NCBI GenBank assembly: GCA_011800805.1
Contig: MPNW01000088.1
Coordinates: forward strand, 32,838 to 96,837
Reading direction: 5' to 3'
Length of the DNA: 64,000 nucleotides
Origin: Hirudo medicinalis
Taxonomy: Eukaryota; Annelida; Clitellata; Hirudinida; Hirudinidae
The position numbers and the translations under genes are program-made. The stretch's first letter is position 1. Every line of letters begins with the position of its first letter. Below are positions 42,901 through 50,494 of this stretch, piece by piece. Below the pieces are notes generated by a model. The model ran no database searches. It saw nothing but the letters and a program-made list of their open reading frames with translations, and was not told where the DNA came from.

Positions 42901-45900
42901 CTGTCCTTTCTATCCTTTGGAAGACAGCGAGAGCCATTACGAGTACTATCTCATATACAGTGTAAGATTAACATGACCCACCGCTATGATTCGTGCACAC
43001 TGAATTCTTCGAAATTTCTTCCAGCTCCTGCTGCTTCATTTCAGGCTGCTTCCTCATCCACGCTTCATTCCTTCTTTTCCATCCATCACTCCTTCATTCT
43101 TTTTATAGATCACAATTGCTCGGTTAGAGGCGACAAGTCATGAAATCTTGCAAGCAAAACTGCTGACATAGAATCGCACGAATGATCGTGTTGATGTGTT
43201 GTGCCACTAGCAATTACCTGTGCAAATTAAAGTTAATAAGTTGAACAACACGAATGATGATGATGATGACGTCGTCGTCAGTTGGGCATGTACTTTCATA
43301 TTTACTACTACTTCATTAATAGATGTAGTGTAATACAATACAATTGTAATAGTGTAATAATACTTACGTTTGCTTGAAAGGTCAACTTTCAAATGCAAAA
43401 CTAAAAGTCGTTAGCGATGCTTTTAAATGAAACTTGTCTCTTATAAATTTCCCTATCTTAACGTATTTATGACTTAGAAATGTATTCGTTTCTCCTTTCA
43501 CATGTGGTTTACTGTGTAACAAATTACCTTTTAATGCGATTGGAGGATTTGGAGGATTGCAATGTTTTATGAAAAGTAATGGAAAGAAAATATCAATGCA
43601 TGATGCCATGTGAAAAATGTATATTTTAGTCATTAATGTCAAGATGTGGTTACTTAATTCTTATTTTGTAAACATAAATAATTTAGATTGAATTATTTGA
43701 TTCATTAATTGAATTACTAATTGAATGAATGTTTGATAATGAATGCATGATTGATAATTAATTCACTCGGAGCGTGAAAGCTGCTGAAATGAAGAAAGCA
43801 GTGATTTGAAGCAACCTCCAGCGCACATATCAGCCACATTGCAAGTCCTGTGGGTGTCATTTTAACCTCCTGTGGTTTTACGCGCCTTTATCTCGCTCAG
43901 GTTTATGTCCACAACAGTGTGTTTTTAAGAGCGGGGCAATCATTATCATGACCTGCTTCGGGTTGAAATATTTGGAAAAAATGTTGATTTTTAAAGACCT
44001 GCAATAGAAGCGGTGACACAAATGACACACGAATTCAATGTCAAGCAACTGCTGCTCCTTGGAATTCAAAGCTTAATGATCTTCTCCGAAGTTTTAATTT
44101 CTGCTCAGTTTTCGTCCGAATCTTTCAATCTTCCTGCATCTTATCATTTCTTAAAAGAAATTTTCCTGATCGTCAAACAATTCTTACAAGAAATTCTTAT
44201 TTCTGATCGCTATTTTATGACAGCAAAACACATTTGTCATCATTAATCGCCATACCGCATTTTACCATGTTACGCATGGCTTGCAGTTAATTGTAATATT
44301 CCTTCATGACGTTTCGATCACGTGGCTAATTACAACGCAATCCATCATCCAGTTGTCAGTTGCAATCATTCGCTGAATGGAAAAGTTGTAAATTAAATGA
44401 TTTCTACGAACATTATTTAGATTTGATGGAGTTGTTTATGCATCCAATTTGTATTCCTTTAACCAATAATCCATCTTGTAATCTTTTCCAGGTTCCGGAA
44501 AGTGAGTACAAGTTGTGCAGCTTGAGTACCGATGCGTCGTTGATCCTCAATTGCAGTCAACCTCACCAACGTAGAAGATACACCATCATCTTTCAAACGC
44601 GTCAGTCCATTCCGAACGCACCTGAATACAAACCTGGGGAAACTTATTATTACATCAGTAAGTTCTACTTCAAAACAAGTTATATAAAAAGTAATTTCAA
44701 TGATTCTTGAAAGCCACTGCATCGATATTAGGCTTATTGAATATATTATCAATATTTGCATCAGCAACATCAACGTCGAAGGTGGAAGGAATAAACAATG
44801 CAGACCACGGAGCTTGCCACCAACAAAATATGAAACTCATGATTAGAATCAACTCTGACAACCCTGATTACTTTTTTTTTGGTATATTTAAATATTGTTA
44901 CATTATAAAACAATGAAAAATTATTCGGACTGCTATCTTTTAAAAGCATTTTAAGGCATTTATTGTAATATTAAACATTTTGTAGATGAAAATTACAACG
45001 ACCTGGAAAATGAATTTTATCAGATCACAGGTATCCCACTCGATTGTATTTAGTTTAATATCAGTTTCAAGCATCATTAATGTTTCTAGTTCATCATATT
45101 TAATGTCGGCAAGAATTTTATTTGCAAAAAATAGTTTTCCAGATTTCAAGTAGATATAGAGAACTACAAATTATTTTATTTTTAATAAACATTACAATTC
45201 CTTTATATTTAAAATCAAAATGAAATTACTCTTCTGAATAATCTCTGTCAAAAGATTTTGGTTCAAATTACATTGAAATTATTTGATACGATTTTTCACA
45301 TATTTAACATTTTGGGTATAAAGGGAGTTTCAGAAATGTGGGAAAATAAATTTGTTTCTTGTTATTAGAGAAATGATGTGAATTTATGTGTAATAATCAA
45401 TCTTTACTATTGATAATAATAATAATTTAAATAATGATGATGATGATGATGATGATGATGAAGAAGAAGAAGAAGAAGAAGAAGAAGAAGATGATGATGA
45501 TGATGATGATGATGATGATAATATTAAATTGTTATCCATTCGTTAGAAGCTCCGAGACCACCTACGAGAAGACACCATAACAAGCGACCTCAAATGACGA
45601 GACCTCCAACCTTTGAAGACAACCATCAACCAATCGTACCCAGGCATCGAGGTTGAATTATTGCATTAATTAACGGATATAAATTAATTTTGGGAACACG
45701 TCAGTTAATGTACTCCTAATGTGATTACTTTATCATTCATTTGGACAGGTCATAAGTTCAAGGTTATGGAGGGTTATTTTAACAACCGGAAGTTACCTCA
45801 TAATCAGTTACAGCAGAAAACTCATCGACGTCAAACACAAAAGAATCTGACTTCGGTCTCCGATCAGCAACATCATCAGCAGCAGCAACAGGACCTGCAC

Positions 45901-46071
45901 AGAAGCAACAAGCAGGTTTCACAAAGCGGCGGGAAACAAATATTTCACTATACTCAAGTGCCTAGAAGCGCCATCTCAACATCAGGTCACAAGATGACGT
46001 CATTTCCGCTCACCTGTTTCACTATTTGTGTTTGCAAAATGTTCGCGTCGTTGGTTACGAGTGCATTTTAG
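8339..46071 (+). CDS. ephrin (predicted GPI-anchored, ephrin-A-like), six exons
   Basis: Ephrins are cell-surface ligands of Eph receptor tyrosine kinases, used in contact-dependent cell sorting and axon guidance. My model is join(8339-8487, 42838-42961, 44492-44657, 44765-44881, 45547-45651, 45749-46071), 984 nt, 327 aa. All introns are GT-AG and the phases (2,0,1,1,1) join in frame. Exon 1 gives a hydrophobic signal segment (about residues 22-40) and the YWNSSNP opening of the ephrin fold. Exons 2-4 complete it with the VEVNPGDDIDFICP strand, PGETYYYI and the GAC motif. The four family cysteines sit near residues 72, 100, 112 and 164. A basic Gln/Arg/Pro-rich stalk follows, then about 25 hydrophobic residues up to the stop. 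There is no cytoplasmic tail or PDZ-binding end, so GPI anchoring is inferred. Intron 1 is 34,350 bp. Exon 4 ends with three Phe codons and a weaker donor (GTATAT), which makes that edge and the stalk the least certain parts. Confidence 0.88.
8527..8590 (+). repeat. (GAT/GAC)n microsatellite just downstream of ephrin exon 1
   Basis: An imperfect GAT/GAC trinucleotide run starts about 40 bp inside intron 1. Confidence 0.8.
10433..10992 (-). other. two overlapping hydrophobic open frames, not recognised
   Basis: Two minus-strand frames, 10636-10992 (118 codons) and 10433-10681 (82 codons), overlap in different frames. Both encode hydrophobic segments, for example SDIFILVGIFIAAMFF followed by NNIK in the second. 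Together they loosely resemble a frameshifted multi-pass membrane protein. I see no family signature such as DRY or NPxxY. Chance open frames in AT-rich DNA are also hydrophobic, so this is weak. Confidence 0.18.
11284..11490 (+). pseudogene. R2-like (RLE-type) retrotransposon fragment
   Basis: The frame encodes PHLRIGTFSERG, DEFMTDVLRNNT and YKTVDRLRSFSK. It parallels the start of the longer fragment at 17950-18640 (RI..L, DSF.TD.L..NT, then FKTFDG..L..F), so both come from the same element family. This is the linker between the reverse transcriptase and the restriction-like endonuclease in such elements. The frame is broken soon after 11490. Confidence 0.45.
11587..11830 (-). mobile_element. 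composite SINE remnants (families A and C)
   Basis: The + strand motif TTATTAACGTCCGTTGCATA at 11592-11611, followed by GATGATTAGGACGGTG, matches the tail of SINE A at 56206-56325. Beyond it, around 11660-11760, the reverse strand resembles SINE C (GGTTGCGTTCCTGCAT). Both are read on the minus strand. The pair looks like two SINEs inserted side by side or a composite unit, because the same A-then-C order occurs at 30793-31010. Confidence 0.55.
11930..12100 (+). pseudogene. non-LTR retrotransposon ORF2 3' end
   Basis: The + frame encodes SLELFKRHLKTHLFKMPT and then a stop, a typical terminus of CR1/L2-like reverse transcriptase ORFs. A diverged second copy of the same end, with the same following 3' sequence (CAGGACAA...CACAAGGCG), lies at 38860-38965. 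Only the last part is present. Confidence 0.55.
13353..13953. mobile_element. 601-bp TA-flanked MITE with 21-bp terminal inverted repeats
   Basis: The left end CCCTGTTTCCCCGAAAATAAG and the right end, read as reverse complement, agree at 19 of 21 positions. TA dinucleotides flank it at 13351-13352 and 13954-13955, the target-site pattern of Tc1/mariner-type elements. The CCGAAAATAAGCCCTA subterminal motif also occurs inside near the right end. A 107-codon minus-strand open frame inside (13599-13922) matches no transposase I know, so the element is non-autonomous. Confidence 0.8.
14855..15085 (-). pseudogene. Tc1/mariner-type transposase, C-terminal fragment
   Basis: The minus-strand frame encodes NIKLWKWPARSPDLSPIENV, which contains the signature WPxxSPDLxPIENxW around the third catalytic acidic residue of Tc1-family DDE transposases. 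It then continues to a stop. The first two catalytic Asp residues are absent here. A fragment of the N-terminal half of a similar transposase lies at 34790-35340, also on the minus strand. Confidence 0.8.
16865..17037 (-). mobile_element. tRNA-derived SINE (family B) with 18-bp target-site duplication
   Basis: Read on the minus strand, a tRNA-like head contains an A box (CCGAGTGGTTAAGG) and a B box (GGAATTCAAATC) about 40 bp apart. The element is flanked by identical 18-bp copies of AATTTGGAAATCAGCCTA at 16847-16864 and 17038-17055. Related copies lie at 22678-22787 and 25786-25850. The head resembles tRNA-Ser/Leu. Confidence 0.8.
17860..17915 (+). repeat. AAT/AGC-type microsatellite
   Basis: An imperfect trinucleotide run (AATAATAATAGCAGTTGCAG and similar). 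The Leu-rich frame on the opposite strand is simple sequence. Confidence 0.6.
17950..18640 (+). pseudogene. R2/NeSL-like retrotransposon 3' end (RLE endonuclease region)
   Basis: Shifting + frames give RIRKLTNVLQRAK and DSFLTDML. They continue with GHIVQNCHRTNGVRHTRHD, the Cys/His plus HxxRHD block of the restriction-like endonuclease that follows the reverse transcriptase in R2-clade elements. The last part is RILTVLGIRIPDLCAWR..IVFDV..L..IHEFKVNKYDKL, where PDL and the following FDV resemble the endonuclease active-site PD...D pattern. Stops and frameshifts make it dead. R2-type elements often insert site-specifically, but no rDNA is visible here. Confidence 0.7.
20842..21031. repeat. AT-rich palindrome cluster
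   Basis: A perfect 25-bp inverted repeat has arms 20842-20866 and 20886-20910 with a 19-bp spacer. A further copy of the second arm lies at 21009-21031. Between them another inverted repeat (ATTTATATAAAC with GTTTATATAAAT) brackets about 24 bp. The block sits in nearly pure A/T sequence (20650-21090) and could be the core of a MITE or a cruciform-prone site. Confidence 0.7.
21562..21668 (-). repeat. dispersed repeat, inverted relative to the copy at 40030-40135
   Basis: The reverse complement of this segment aligns over about 105 bp with 40030-40135. Shared blocks include CGGGTTTATTGTTGGATTTA (with one mismatch) and TTAACAA..GGGTGGTA. I see no coding or tRNA-like parts. Confidence 0.6.
22678..22787 (+). 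mobile_element. tRNA-derived SINE (family B)
   Basis: The A box (GTCGAGTGGTTAAGG) and B box (GAGTTCAAATCCT) of a tRNA-like head are clear. The element is flanked by ACATAATATT at about 22668-22677 and 22788-22797, a likely target-site duplication. It is not counted as a functional tRNA because two diverged copies occur in this window and pairing is incomplete. Confidence 0.7.
22800..22868 (+). mobile_element. SINE family C, 3' fragment
   Basis: Contains GTCGCGTTCCCAACCCAGCC and then CTACATAAATGG...GCGCCTT, the B-box half and 3' body of the SINE at 39136-39290. A third CATAATATT follows near 22900, as though two insertions used the same target. Confidence 0.5.
25055..25615 (-). pseudogene. 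non-LTR retrotransposon 3' end with tetranucleotide tail
   Basis: The minus-strand frame encodes TYVRPIPEYCSPVWSPLAA, the LRPxLEYxSPVWSP block near the end of many CR1/Jockey-type reverse transcriptase ORFs. It then decays toward lower coordinates. On the minus strand the element ends in repeated AAAT units (+ strand ATTT repeats at 25055-25075), a typical LINE 3' tail. Frameshifts make it inactive. Confidence 0.7.
25786..25850 (-). mobile_element. SINE family B, truncated copy
   Basis: The reverse complement carries CCGAGTGGTTAAGGCTTTCG and GGAGTTCAAATCATCGCAAG. The segment between A and B boxes is shorter than in the copies at 16865 and 22678, so it is internally deleted. Confidence 0.65.
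27140..27843. mobile_element. probable non-autonomous DNA transposon with AAGTAAAAGTA-rich ends
   Basis: Both ends (27170-27270 and 27700-27843) are dense in AAGTAAAAGTA and GTTAC motifs, while the middle is ordinary. On the minus strand the right end starts CAGTGTAACGAAG, resembling hAT-type termini, and continues with ACGTGTTACTTTACACAAGT. The left boundary and target-site duplication are unclear. Confidence 0.4.
29781..30687 (-). mobile_element. deleted foldback-like element with 12-bp terminal inverted repeats
   Basis: It starts CACTGGACAACA and ends TGTTGTCCAGTG, a perfect inverted pair. Most of it (29781-30490) is the reverse complement of the two ends of the longer element at 40140-41441, with the coding middle missing. 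A further piece, 30630-30687, matches 41095-41150 in the opposite orientation to the rest, so the copy is internally rearranged. Target-site duplication is unclear: TTA on the left and CTA on the right. Confidence 0.65.
30793..31010 (-). mobile_element. composite SINE (A tail plus C body)
   Basis: 30793-30836 repeats the SINE A tail (TTATTAACGTCCGTTGCATA...GATTAGGACGGT). 30865-30990 is a reverse copy of SINE C: on the minus strand it reads GCGTGCAGGTTAGCTCA, then GTCCTGTTCGCAACC, then GGGCGCTACATAAATGG. This is the same A-then-C order as at 11587-11830. Confidence 0.6.
32872..32932 (+). repeat. (GAT)n microsatellite
   Basis: GATGATGATAATGTTGATGA repeats twice with GATGAAGATGATGAT between. 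Confidence 0.8.
33131..34180 (+). repeat. GAT/GAC microsatellite spanning an assembly gap
   Basis: 33131-33257 and 34054-34180 are both 127-bp GAT/GAC tracts and appear identical base for base. They are separated by 796 Ns (33258-34053). The open frames that cross the Ns (poly-Asp, poly-Ser, poly-Met/Thr) are simple-sequence artefacts. The true repeat length is unknown. Confidence 0.9.
34790..35340 (-). pseudogene. Tc1/Tc3-like transposase, N-terminal two thirds
   Basis: On the minus strand the open part (35055-35333) encodes an HTH region: RKANYSRSRIAKELNRSTTV followed by ISNYF and a GYGTKGRKMKKSARQERLLV stretch. This is the paired-like DNA-binding domain of Tc3-type transposases. Further down, in broken frames, comes ESWTNIIFSDEK, carrying the first catalytic Asp, then an IWAG-like block. 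The C-terminal third is missing here, though a separate C-terminal fragment lies at 14855-15085. Confidence 0.8.
37148..37426 (+). repeat. dispersed repeat, copy 1 (copy 2 at 48569-48838)
   Basis: Aligns over about 270 bp with 48569-48838 in the same orientation. Shared blocks include AAGTAAATTATTGG, GACTCCAAGTTGT, CTTAAGAAACGGTAATGTTT (one mismatch) and TTCACTTGAGC..GGAAGTGG. It is non-coding in both copies. Confidence 0.65.
38210..38680 (+). pseudogene. two adjacent reverse-transcriptase C-terminal remnants
   Basis: 38210-38370 reads SFLYVSPAIWNELRVAL and FKQLK in one frame. 38447-38671 reads SSVHSPNMRSSQNYRPVFAK, HSILCLGPRIYFIIP and LYAFKRLKK. Both fit the pattern RxSFxxxGPxxWNxLP...FKxxLK found at the end of many non-LTR reverse transcriptases. 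They come from two different elements or two copies. Confidence 0.6.
38860..38965 (+). repeat. LINE 3' end, second copy
   Basis: A diverged copy of 11995-12095: CTCTTCAAACGTCACCTGAA, CATCTCTTCA, CCAGGACAA and CACAAGGCG are shared in order. Confidence 0.6.
39136..39290 (+). mobile_element. tRNA-derived SINE (family C), fullest copy
   Basis: A tRNA-like head carries an A-box-like GGTTAGCTCAGAGG and a B-box-like GTGTTCGCAATCCAGCC. A body with GGGCGTATAAATGG...GTAGCGCCTT follows. Diverged copies occur at 11660-11830, 22800-22868 and 30865-31010. Confidence 0.65.
39757..39985 (+). repeat. (AAT)n microsatellite
   Basis: Over 200 bp of nearly pure AAT repeat with one ambiguous base (n) near 39865. 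The poly-Leu frame on the minus strand is an artefact of it. Confidence 0.95.
40030..40135 (+). repeat. dispersed repeat (inverted partner of 21562-21668)
   Basis: Contains GAGTTTATTGTTGGATTTAT and AACAAGTGAGTGGTATTAAC, aligning to the reverse complement of 21562-21668. It directly abuts the element that starts near 40140. Confidence 0.6.
40140..41441 (+). pseudogene. multi-copy invertebrate transposon-associated protein, decayed
   Basis: Broken + frames carry, in order, FICGEFTLKAQREELTAY, FGIKVGDQDETCAPYKC, KDHSTDYFCMTQITGFSSKS, KYPNISSAIRPV and PKPPEDW. They continue with EELNDLVKDLDFSKRKNEIL, GSRLQQW, VFCNNVG and EEWRLFIAP. A CYCWTLVKETSCESYKRQ-like tail follows in another frame. From memory this is a family of uncharacterised proteins found in many copies in invertebrate genomes. 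I do not know its enzymatic role, and the Cys-x-x-Cys pairs suggest zinc binding. At least two frameshifts and several stops kill it. Both ends are shared with the deleted copy at 29781-30687. Confidence 0.6.
42838..42961 (+). CDS. ephrin exon 2: receptor-binding domain, first Cys
   Basis: Acceptor TTTTTCAG and donor GTAAGA. It encodes FKSSKNDHIVEVNPGDDIDF followed by ICPFYP, then EYYLIYS. The Asp-x-Asp-hydrophobic-Cys-Pro motif is diagnostic of ephrins. It ends in phase 0. Confidence 0.9.
44492..44657 (+). CDS. ephrin exon 3: receptor-binding domain core
   Basis: Acceptor CTTTTCCAG and donor GTAAGT. It encodes VPESEYKLC, the second Cys, LILNC with the third Cys, RRYTIIFQ (the ephrin YxxxFQ strand) and KPGETYYYI. 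It joins exon 2 in phase 0 and ends in phase 1. Confidence 0.92.
44765..44881 (+). CDS. ephrin exon 4: end of receptor-binding domain, fourth Cys
   Basis: Acceptor TTTGCATCAG. It encodes TTSTSKVEGINN, then GACHQQNMKLMIRI, matching the ephrin pattern (TSxGxxxGxxN, GxCxxxxMKxxxxV). The donor is GGTATAT after three Phe codons. The start is secure, but the 3' edge is less so. Confidence 0.85.
45433..45522 (+). repeat. (GAT)n-(GAA)n-(GAT)n microsatellite in ephrin intron 4
   Basis: A GAT run switches to GAA for about ten units and back to GAT, ending about 25 bp upstream of exon 5. Confidence 0.9.
45547..45651 (+). CDS. ephrin exon 5: basic, proline-rich stalk
   Basis: Acceptor CGTTAG at 45541-45546. 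The frame encodes an Arg/Pro/His-rich segment (APRPPTRRHHNKRPQ...). It ends in phase 1 at a GTTGAA donor. It fits phase-wise between exons 4 and 6, but the stalk is not conserved among ephrins, so support comes from splice phase and position only. Confidence 0.6.
45749..46071 (+). CDS. ephrin exon 6: Gln/His-rich stalk and hydrophobic C-terminus
   Basis: Acceptor TTGGACAG. The frame stays open for 106 codons to a TAG at 46069-46071. It contains a Gln/His run (QQHHQQQQQ) and ends with about 25 mostly hydrophobic residues (SFPLTCFTICVCKMFASLV), typical of a GPI-attachment signal. AATAAA at 46329-46334 is a plausible poly(A) signal. Confidence 0.68.
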
Positions 46072-46328
46072 TGCAACACGAAGAAATGACAACAACAGTG
46101 ATCAAGTCTTGTCGTTGAAGTTTTCACGAATGGTTTTGTTCTTGCGTCCTAGTGATGTTACATTGATGATAGTCATTCTGTTCTTTCCTCGCTTTTCAAT
46201 AATAGATGGTCACTTACGTATTTAGTTATTTTTAGAAAGTGATGTCAAGAAGTGATGGTGTATTTTTTAGAGGTGTGAAAGTCGTGGAATCATTTACACT
46301 AGAAATGTAATAGCGAATGTACTGCGAA

Positions 46329-46334
46329 AATAAA
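46329..46334 (+). promoter_or_regulatory. candidate poly(A) signal of the ephrin gene
   Basis: A canonical AATAAA hexamer lies 258 bp past the ephrin stop codon. In AT-rich DNA such hexamers are common by chance. Confidence 0.35.
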
Positions 46335-48568
46335 AGCTTCATCAATGATAATACTAAATATAACATTAACAACACAAAGCTTCATCGTTGTTAATAATTA
46401 TTACTAATGTTATATAGTTTTAATTTATAATAATAATATTATCGCTATAATATATTTGTTATATCGCTGTCTGAGCATTTAGTTAGTAATCAATTATTAA
46501 ATTTAATACTTGAATCAGTTTTTATTATTTTTATGGCAACTTAATTCATATAAAATTTTACATTCAAATGCTTCATTGACAGCCAAAATCATTTTGAGAA
46601 ACGCCGCCATCTTCACTGTTATTGACAATTACAACAATTAAAGTTGCAGCAAAACTATCGCTTCAACAGGAGTTGATCGCTATTAAGCTTGGACCCTATC
46701 TTGCCGTATCATTGCTTGTCTTGCTTTTCATATTGAAAGCGTTTTACCCATATTTGTACACTTAACGCCGAGCAATCCATTTGATATATTTTTACGAACA
46801 TAACGCAGTTTTATCAGTAATTAAAACACCACTTGCATTACTATTTTAAGTTATCTTTCCAAGCTTCTTGGCCGTAAAAACTCCTGGCCAGCTTCTTTTG
46901 CGTCAGCGCTTTCAAGTATTATGTGCATGATCTGTTATTATTATCATCGGTTTCTTTTTTCATCTCGGCTTCTCAGACTGTAAAGGATGAATCAAGATTA
47001 TTATTAATATTTTTAAATTATTATTTTGGTTTATCGGTACAACTTTCAAGAGTATAACTTTGTAAATAAACTTGATTATATTTTTGCTGAATATTTCCTG
47101 GAGAAAATTTTGCAAAGAAATAATTTCATTCCTACAGTCTTTTGTTGAAAATTGATAATTTTTCGAACGTTGTAGTTAATTTTATTTTTGTATAAAAATC
47201 GAGAACAATAAAATAGATGATTTTTACTAAGGAATTGACTTGAATGTAAACTCTGAAAAACATTTCTAAGCATGTCCAAGTCAAAGAAAACGTTTGTATG
47301 CGAAGCGTTAACCATAACCTTAACCTGCAATCGACCACATTTCATGATGGGTCACCGGCCGATCCCTACGTGCCATTCAGTGTCGCACGTGGAGCTGATA
47401 ATTTGACAAGGGAGGCTCTGGCCTTCCAGGTGTAAGTGCAGCAATGGTGAGAGACGGGTAGGACTGCGCATGACCTAGAAAGAGATTTGAATACTACTAC
47501 ATGTATATATCTATTGTTGATACTCCACCTTGGACCTCACCGACAGGGATTCTCAGAGGAGTTGCCCTGTCTTCAAACGTTTCGGCCCTGTAAGTCTCCT
47601 GACGTTTTTGAGGGGTGAGCCGCATCCGGTGATCAGAACTTCGTCTACGAGAAGCTCTCGTTTCTCGTTGGCCTTCTTATGGCATTCAGTTAATAATTGA
47701 TTTTAACAATTGGTTTATTTGACATCACAGTCTCAGCACTGGAGCGTCTGTGAAAGTTCTCATTGTTTTATTTTATGTCGATTCCGCTGTACTTTAGGAA
47801 CGTGCTAGTTTCGACTATCGGCCTTCTTGTGCCGAACGCCTGCAACGCCATGGAAACACTCGGTGGCTTCTTCATGTCGCAATGCAACGAATGCAAACTA
47901 TGGCTTATGCATGTATTTTATTCGTAGTCGGGAGAAAAAATTTTGGGGCTCGGCCTATGGCTTTTATTCGATTTTTGAACAGGTTCTTTGTTTGAACAGG
48001 GACGTCATTTCAGATTTTTCTAGAGGGGGCTTCCCCCAAAATGATGTCTCTTTGAATCGTTGTCGATAGTGATTTGCGAGCCCGCAGCCACAGATTTTTT
48101 GTATATCAATTTTAACTCTTCTGATCATTCTCTTTTTTATATAGAGCCATTTACTAGGTGCGCTTATGTTAAGTTCATCCGACAAATAATTAGGCATTGG
48201 TGTTACTTTGAACAAGTTATATGCATGCGATACGAGTTGTTTCTTTGATTCTTAACTATTGTTCAATGGTTAAAGGTGGTTCTGGAGATGTTTGTGAAGT
48301 GATGTTTCGAAGATGGAAAAAAGTTATGTTCAATAGCGTTCGCTTACTCTATTTATATAAACTTAGAAATTACGTCACACACGCTCTTTGGCTTACTTCA
48401 CTTAGTCGCTACCTGGAAATAAATTTGAAAAAAGATTTATATATAAGGAACCTTAGCAGCCAGACTTTGTGTTCCCCTTAACAAATGTTATTAATGAGAG
48501 GCACCATCCTTAATCTTTGAAACAACTTTGAACCCTGTGGGAGAAGAGATCCCCCTGCAACTATTGAA

Positions 48569-48838
48569 TGAAAATAAAGTAAATTATTGGACTAAGGTGT
48601 TTCAGAAGTTTAAACCATTTTTTAAAATACAATCGCTTATTCAACATCAGACTCCAAGTTGTCATAAAATCGTTCGTTTGGGGAATAAAGTCTTAGGGCA
48701 CGTGCGGCAGTGATGTGGAATGACAAAGTTCGTTATACTTAAGAAACAGTAATGTTTCCACACCCTTTGGAGAAGTCTCTTTGCCACTGTAAGCTCACGT
48801 TCACTTGAGCGGGGAAGTGGACTTAAATACTCTTTTGC
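48569..48838 (+). repeat. dispersed repeat, copy 2 (copy 1 at 37148-37426)
   Basis: See the copy at 37148. Just upstream, 48480-48545 also resembles 15900-15955 (CACCATC.TTAATCTT.GAAAC...TGAAC), so the repeat unit may extend further left. Confidence 0.6.
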
Positions 48839-50494
48839 CAGCTTTGCCAAGACTGGCAGCTCGTTCCATAAAAACTATATAAAAAACTCTAATAATAATA
48901 GTAATAGTAAAGTAATAATAATAATTATTATTGGCACAATTCTGAATTTTGGAATAAGTATTTTTTATGACGTTCTGAATACATGAAAAAAATCGATAAA
49001 TTATTTTCGAACGAACTTACCTTAGGCCGATTTTAAAGGTTTAATTTTTTAAATATTGAAAATAAATAAGTCTAAGTAATAAATATAGCAAAATAGAGCC
49101 TTCAAATACCTTTAATTTGAATCATAAAAATATTTTTCTAGGCGCTCTAGAACAAAACTTACAGCCTTTCAACCATCGCGAGTTGTTGGCATTCGGTCAA
49201 AGTTCAACGACCCATATTTCTGACACAGATTGACCAAAAAATCTAAAATTTTAATTTTTTTTTAACTTACTCATCTAGGTTAAGAACTGTGCCAAATTTA
49301 AGCAAAATCCAAGATGGTGATGTCAGATGTTGTTTTGATCTGACATGGAATGCTTCAATATCAACATTGACATTTGTTTTAAATCCACATTTTGGTAAAA
49401 CTTCAGAGCACTTTGAAATTGTAACTCTCTATCACGCGGATTTCCTAAGATCACTAGTTTAAGTTTATTAAGTTTTTTTAATTTACACGACAAAATCTGC
49501 ACACTGATGAGGTACCTACCATATAACAGAATCAGTGTGCTAGTCTTTTTGAAGGCACATACTGATAAAGAAAAGTATTTATTGTGTCATTTTTAATGGA
49601 CATTATGCCAGACATAATAAATTAGTCAAGTTATGTTTGACGAAGTAAATTAAAAGTGATAACTTTTTAATTTAAAACCTTTTCAGCAGCATATAAATAT
49701 TGTGACATTTCCATCGTTGCTATTATTTGTGTCATTTTAAACAATTTTAATTTTTATACAAATCATTTACAAAGCGCAAAAATTAAAATTAATTATTAGA
49801 GATACATTTATTTCGAAAGCAGGGTTTTCTTATTCGGATATGATTGTTATTATCTGTTACCGCCAGGTTTGTATTTTTTGTCTTTATTTGTGAACAATCG
49901 ATCAATGTTTGACGCCTATTTTAAATGTGTTAAAATAATGTTTATTACATAAATCCATAAAACTTGTTGTGTCAGCCTGTCGGTTAGCTATTTCGCGGAT
50001 ACTTTATTAATCCACTTACGACTTTATTAATGCCTTCGTCACGTGTTAATCCAGCCCTAACTATATTATTGAATTAGTTTTAATGCCCTATTCGATCAGT
50101 CATTTAGATATCAACAGTGTCTGCTATGAGTAAACGCCTTACATTTACATAGAAGAACAATTTACAATACATTACTTTAATGGAATTTGTTGCAAATATT
50201 GAGTTGGTTAAATGACCCTATGTTTATTAAGATAACCTGTTCTGATAAGAGTGCTGTTATATTTAACCAAATTCTTTTCTAACAAATAAGCTTCAAAACA
50301 TATGTAACATTACTGATTTGACTGATTTAGTACGATGTCAAAAGCAATAACAGCTTTTACCATATTCTTACATTACTCAAATTCTTAAGCTATTGATACT
50401 TTTTGATGGTTAGAATATGTCGTAATGACATTCTTAATATAACATAAATTTTTAAATTTTCATGAAATCTAGTTGAATACTGCAAGAACTTTCA

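Larger units (their letters stand above)
46072..50494. other. intergenic region between the ephrin gene and the 402-aa ORF
   Basis: After a possible ephrin 3' UTR I see no exon with family signature. Overlapping short frames at 47076-47345 and 47827-48481 show no motif. Two GC-richer patches (47340-47470 and 47520-47680) are unassigned. The dispersed repeat at 48569-48838 is the only recognisable element. Confidence 0.55.
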
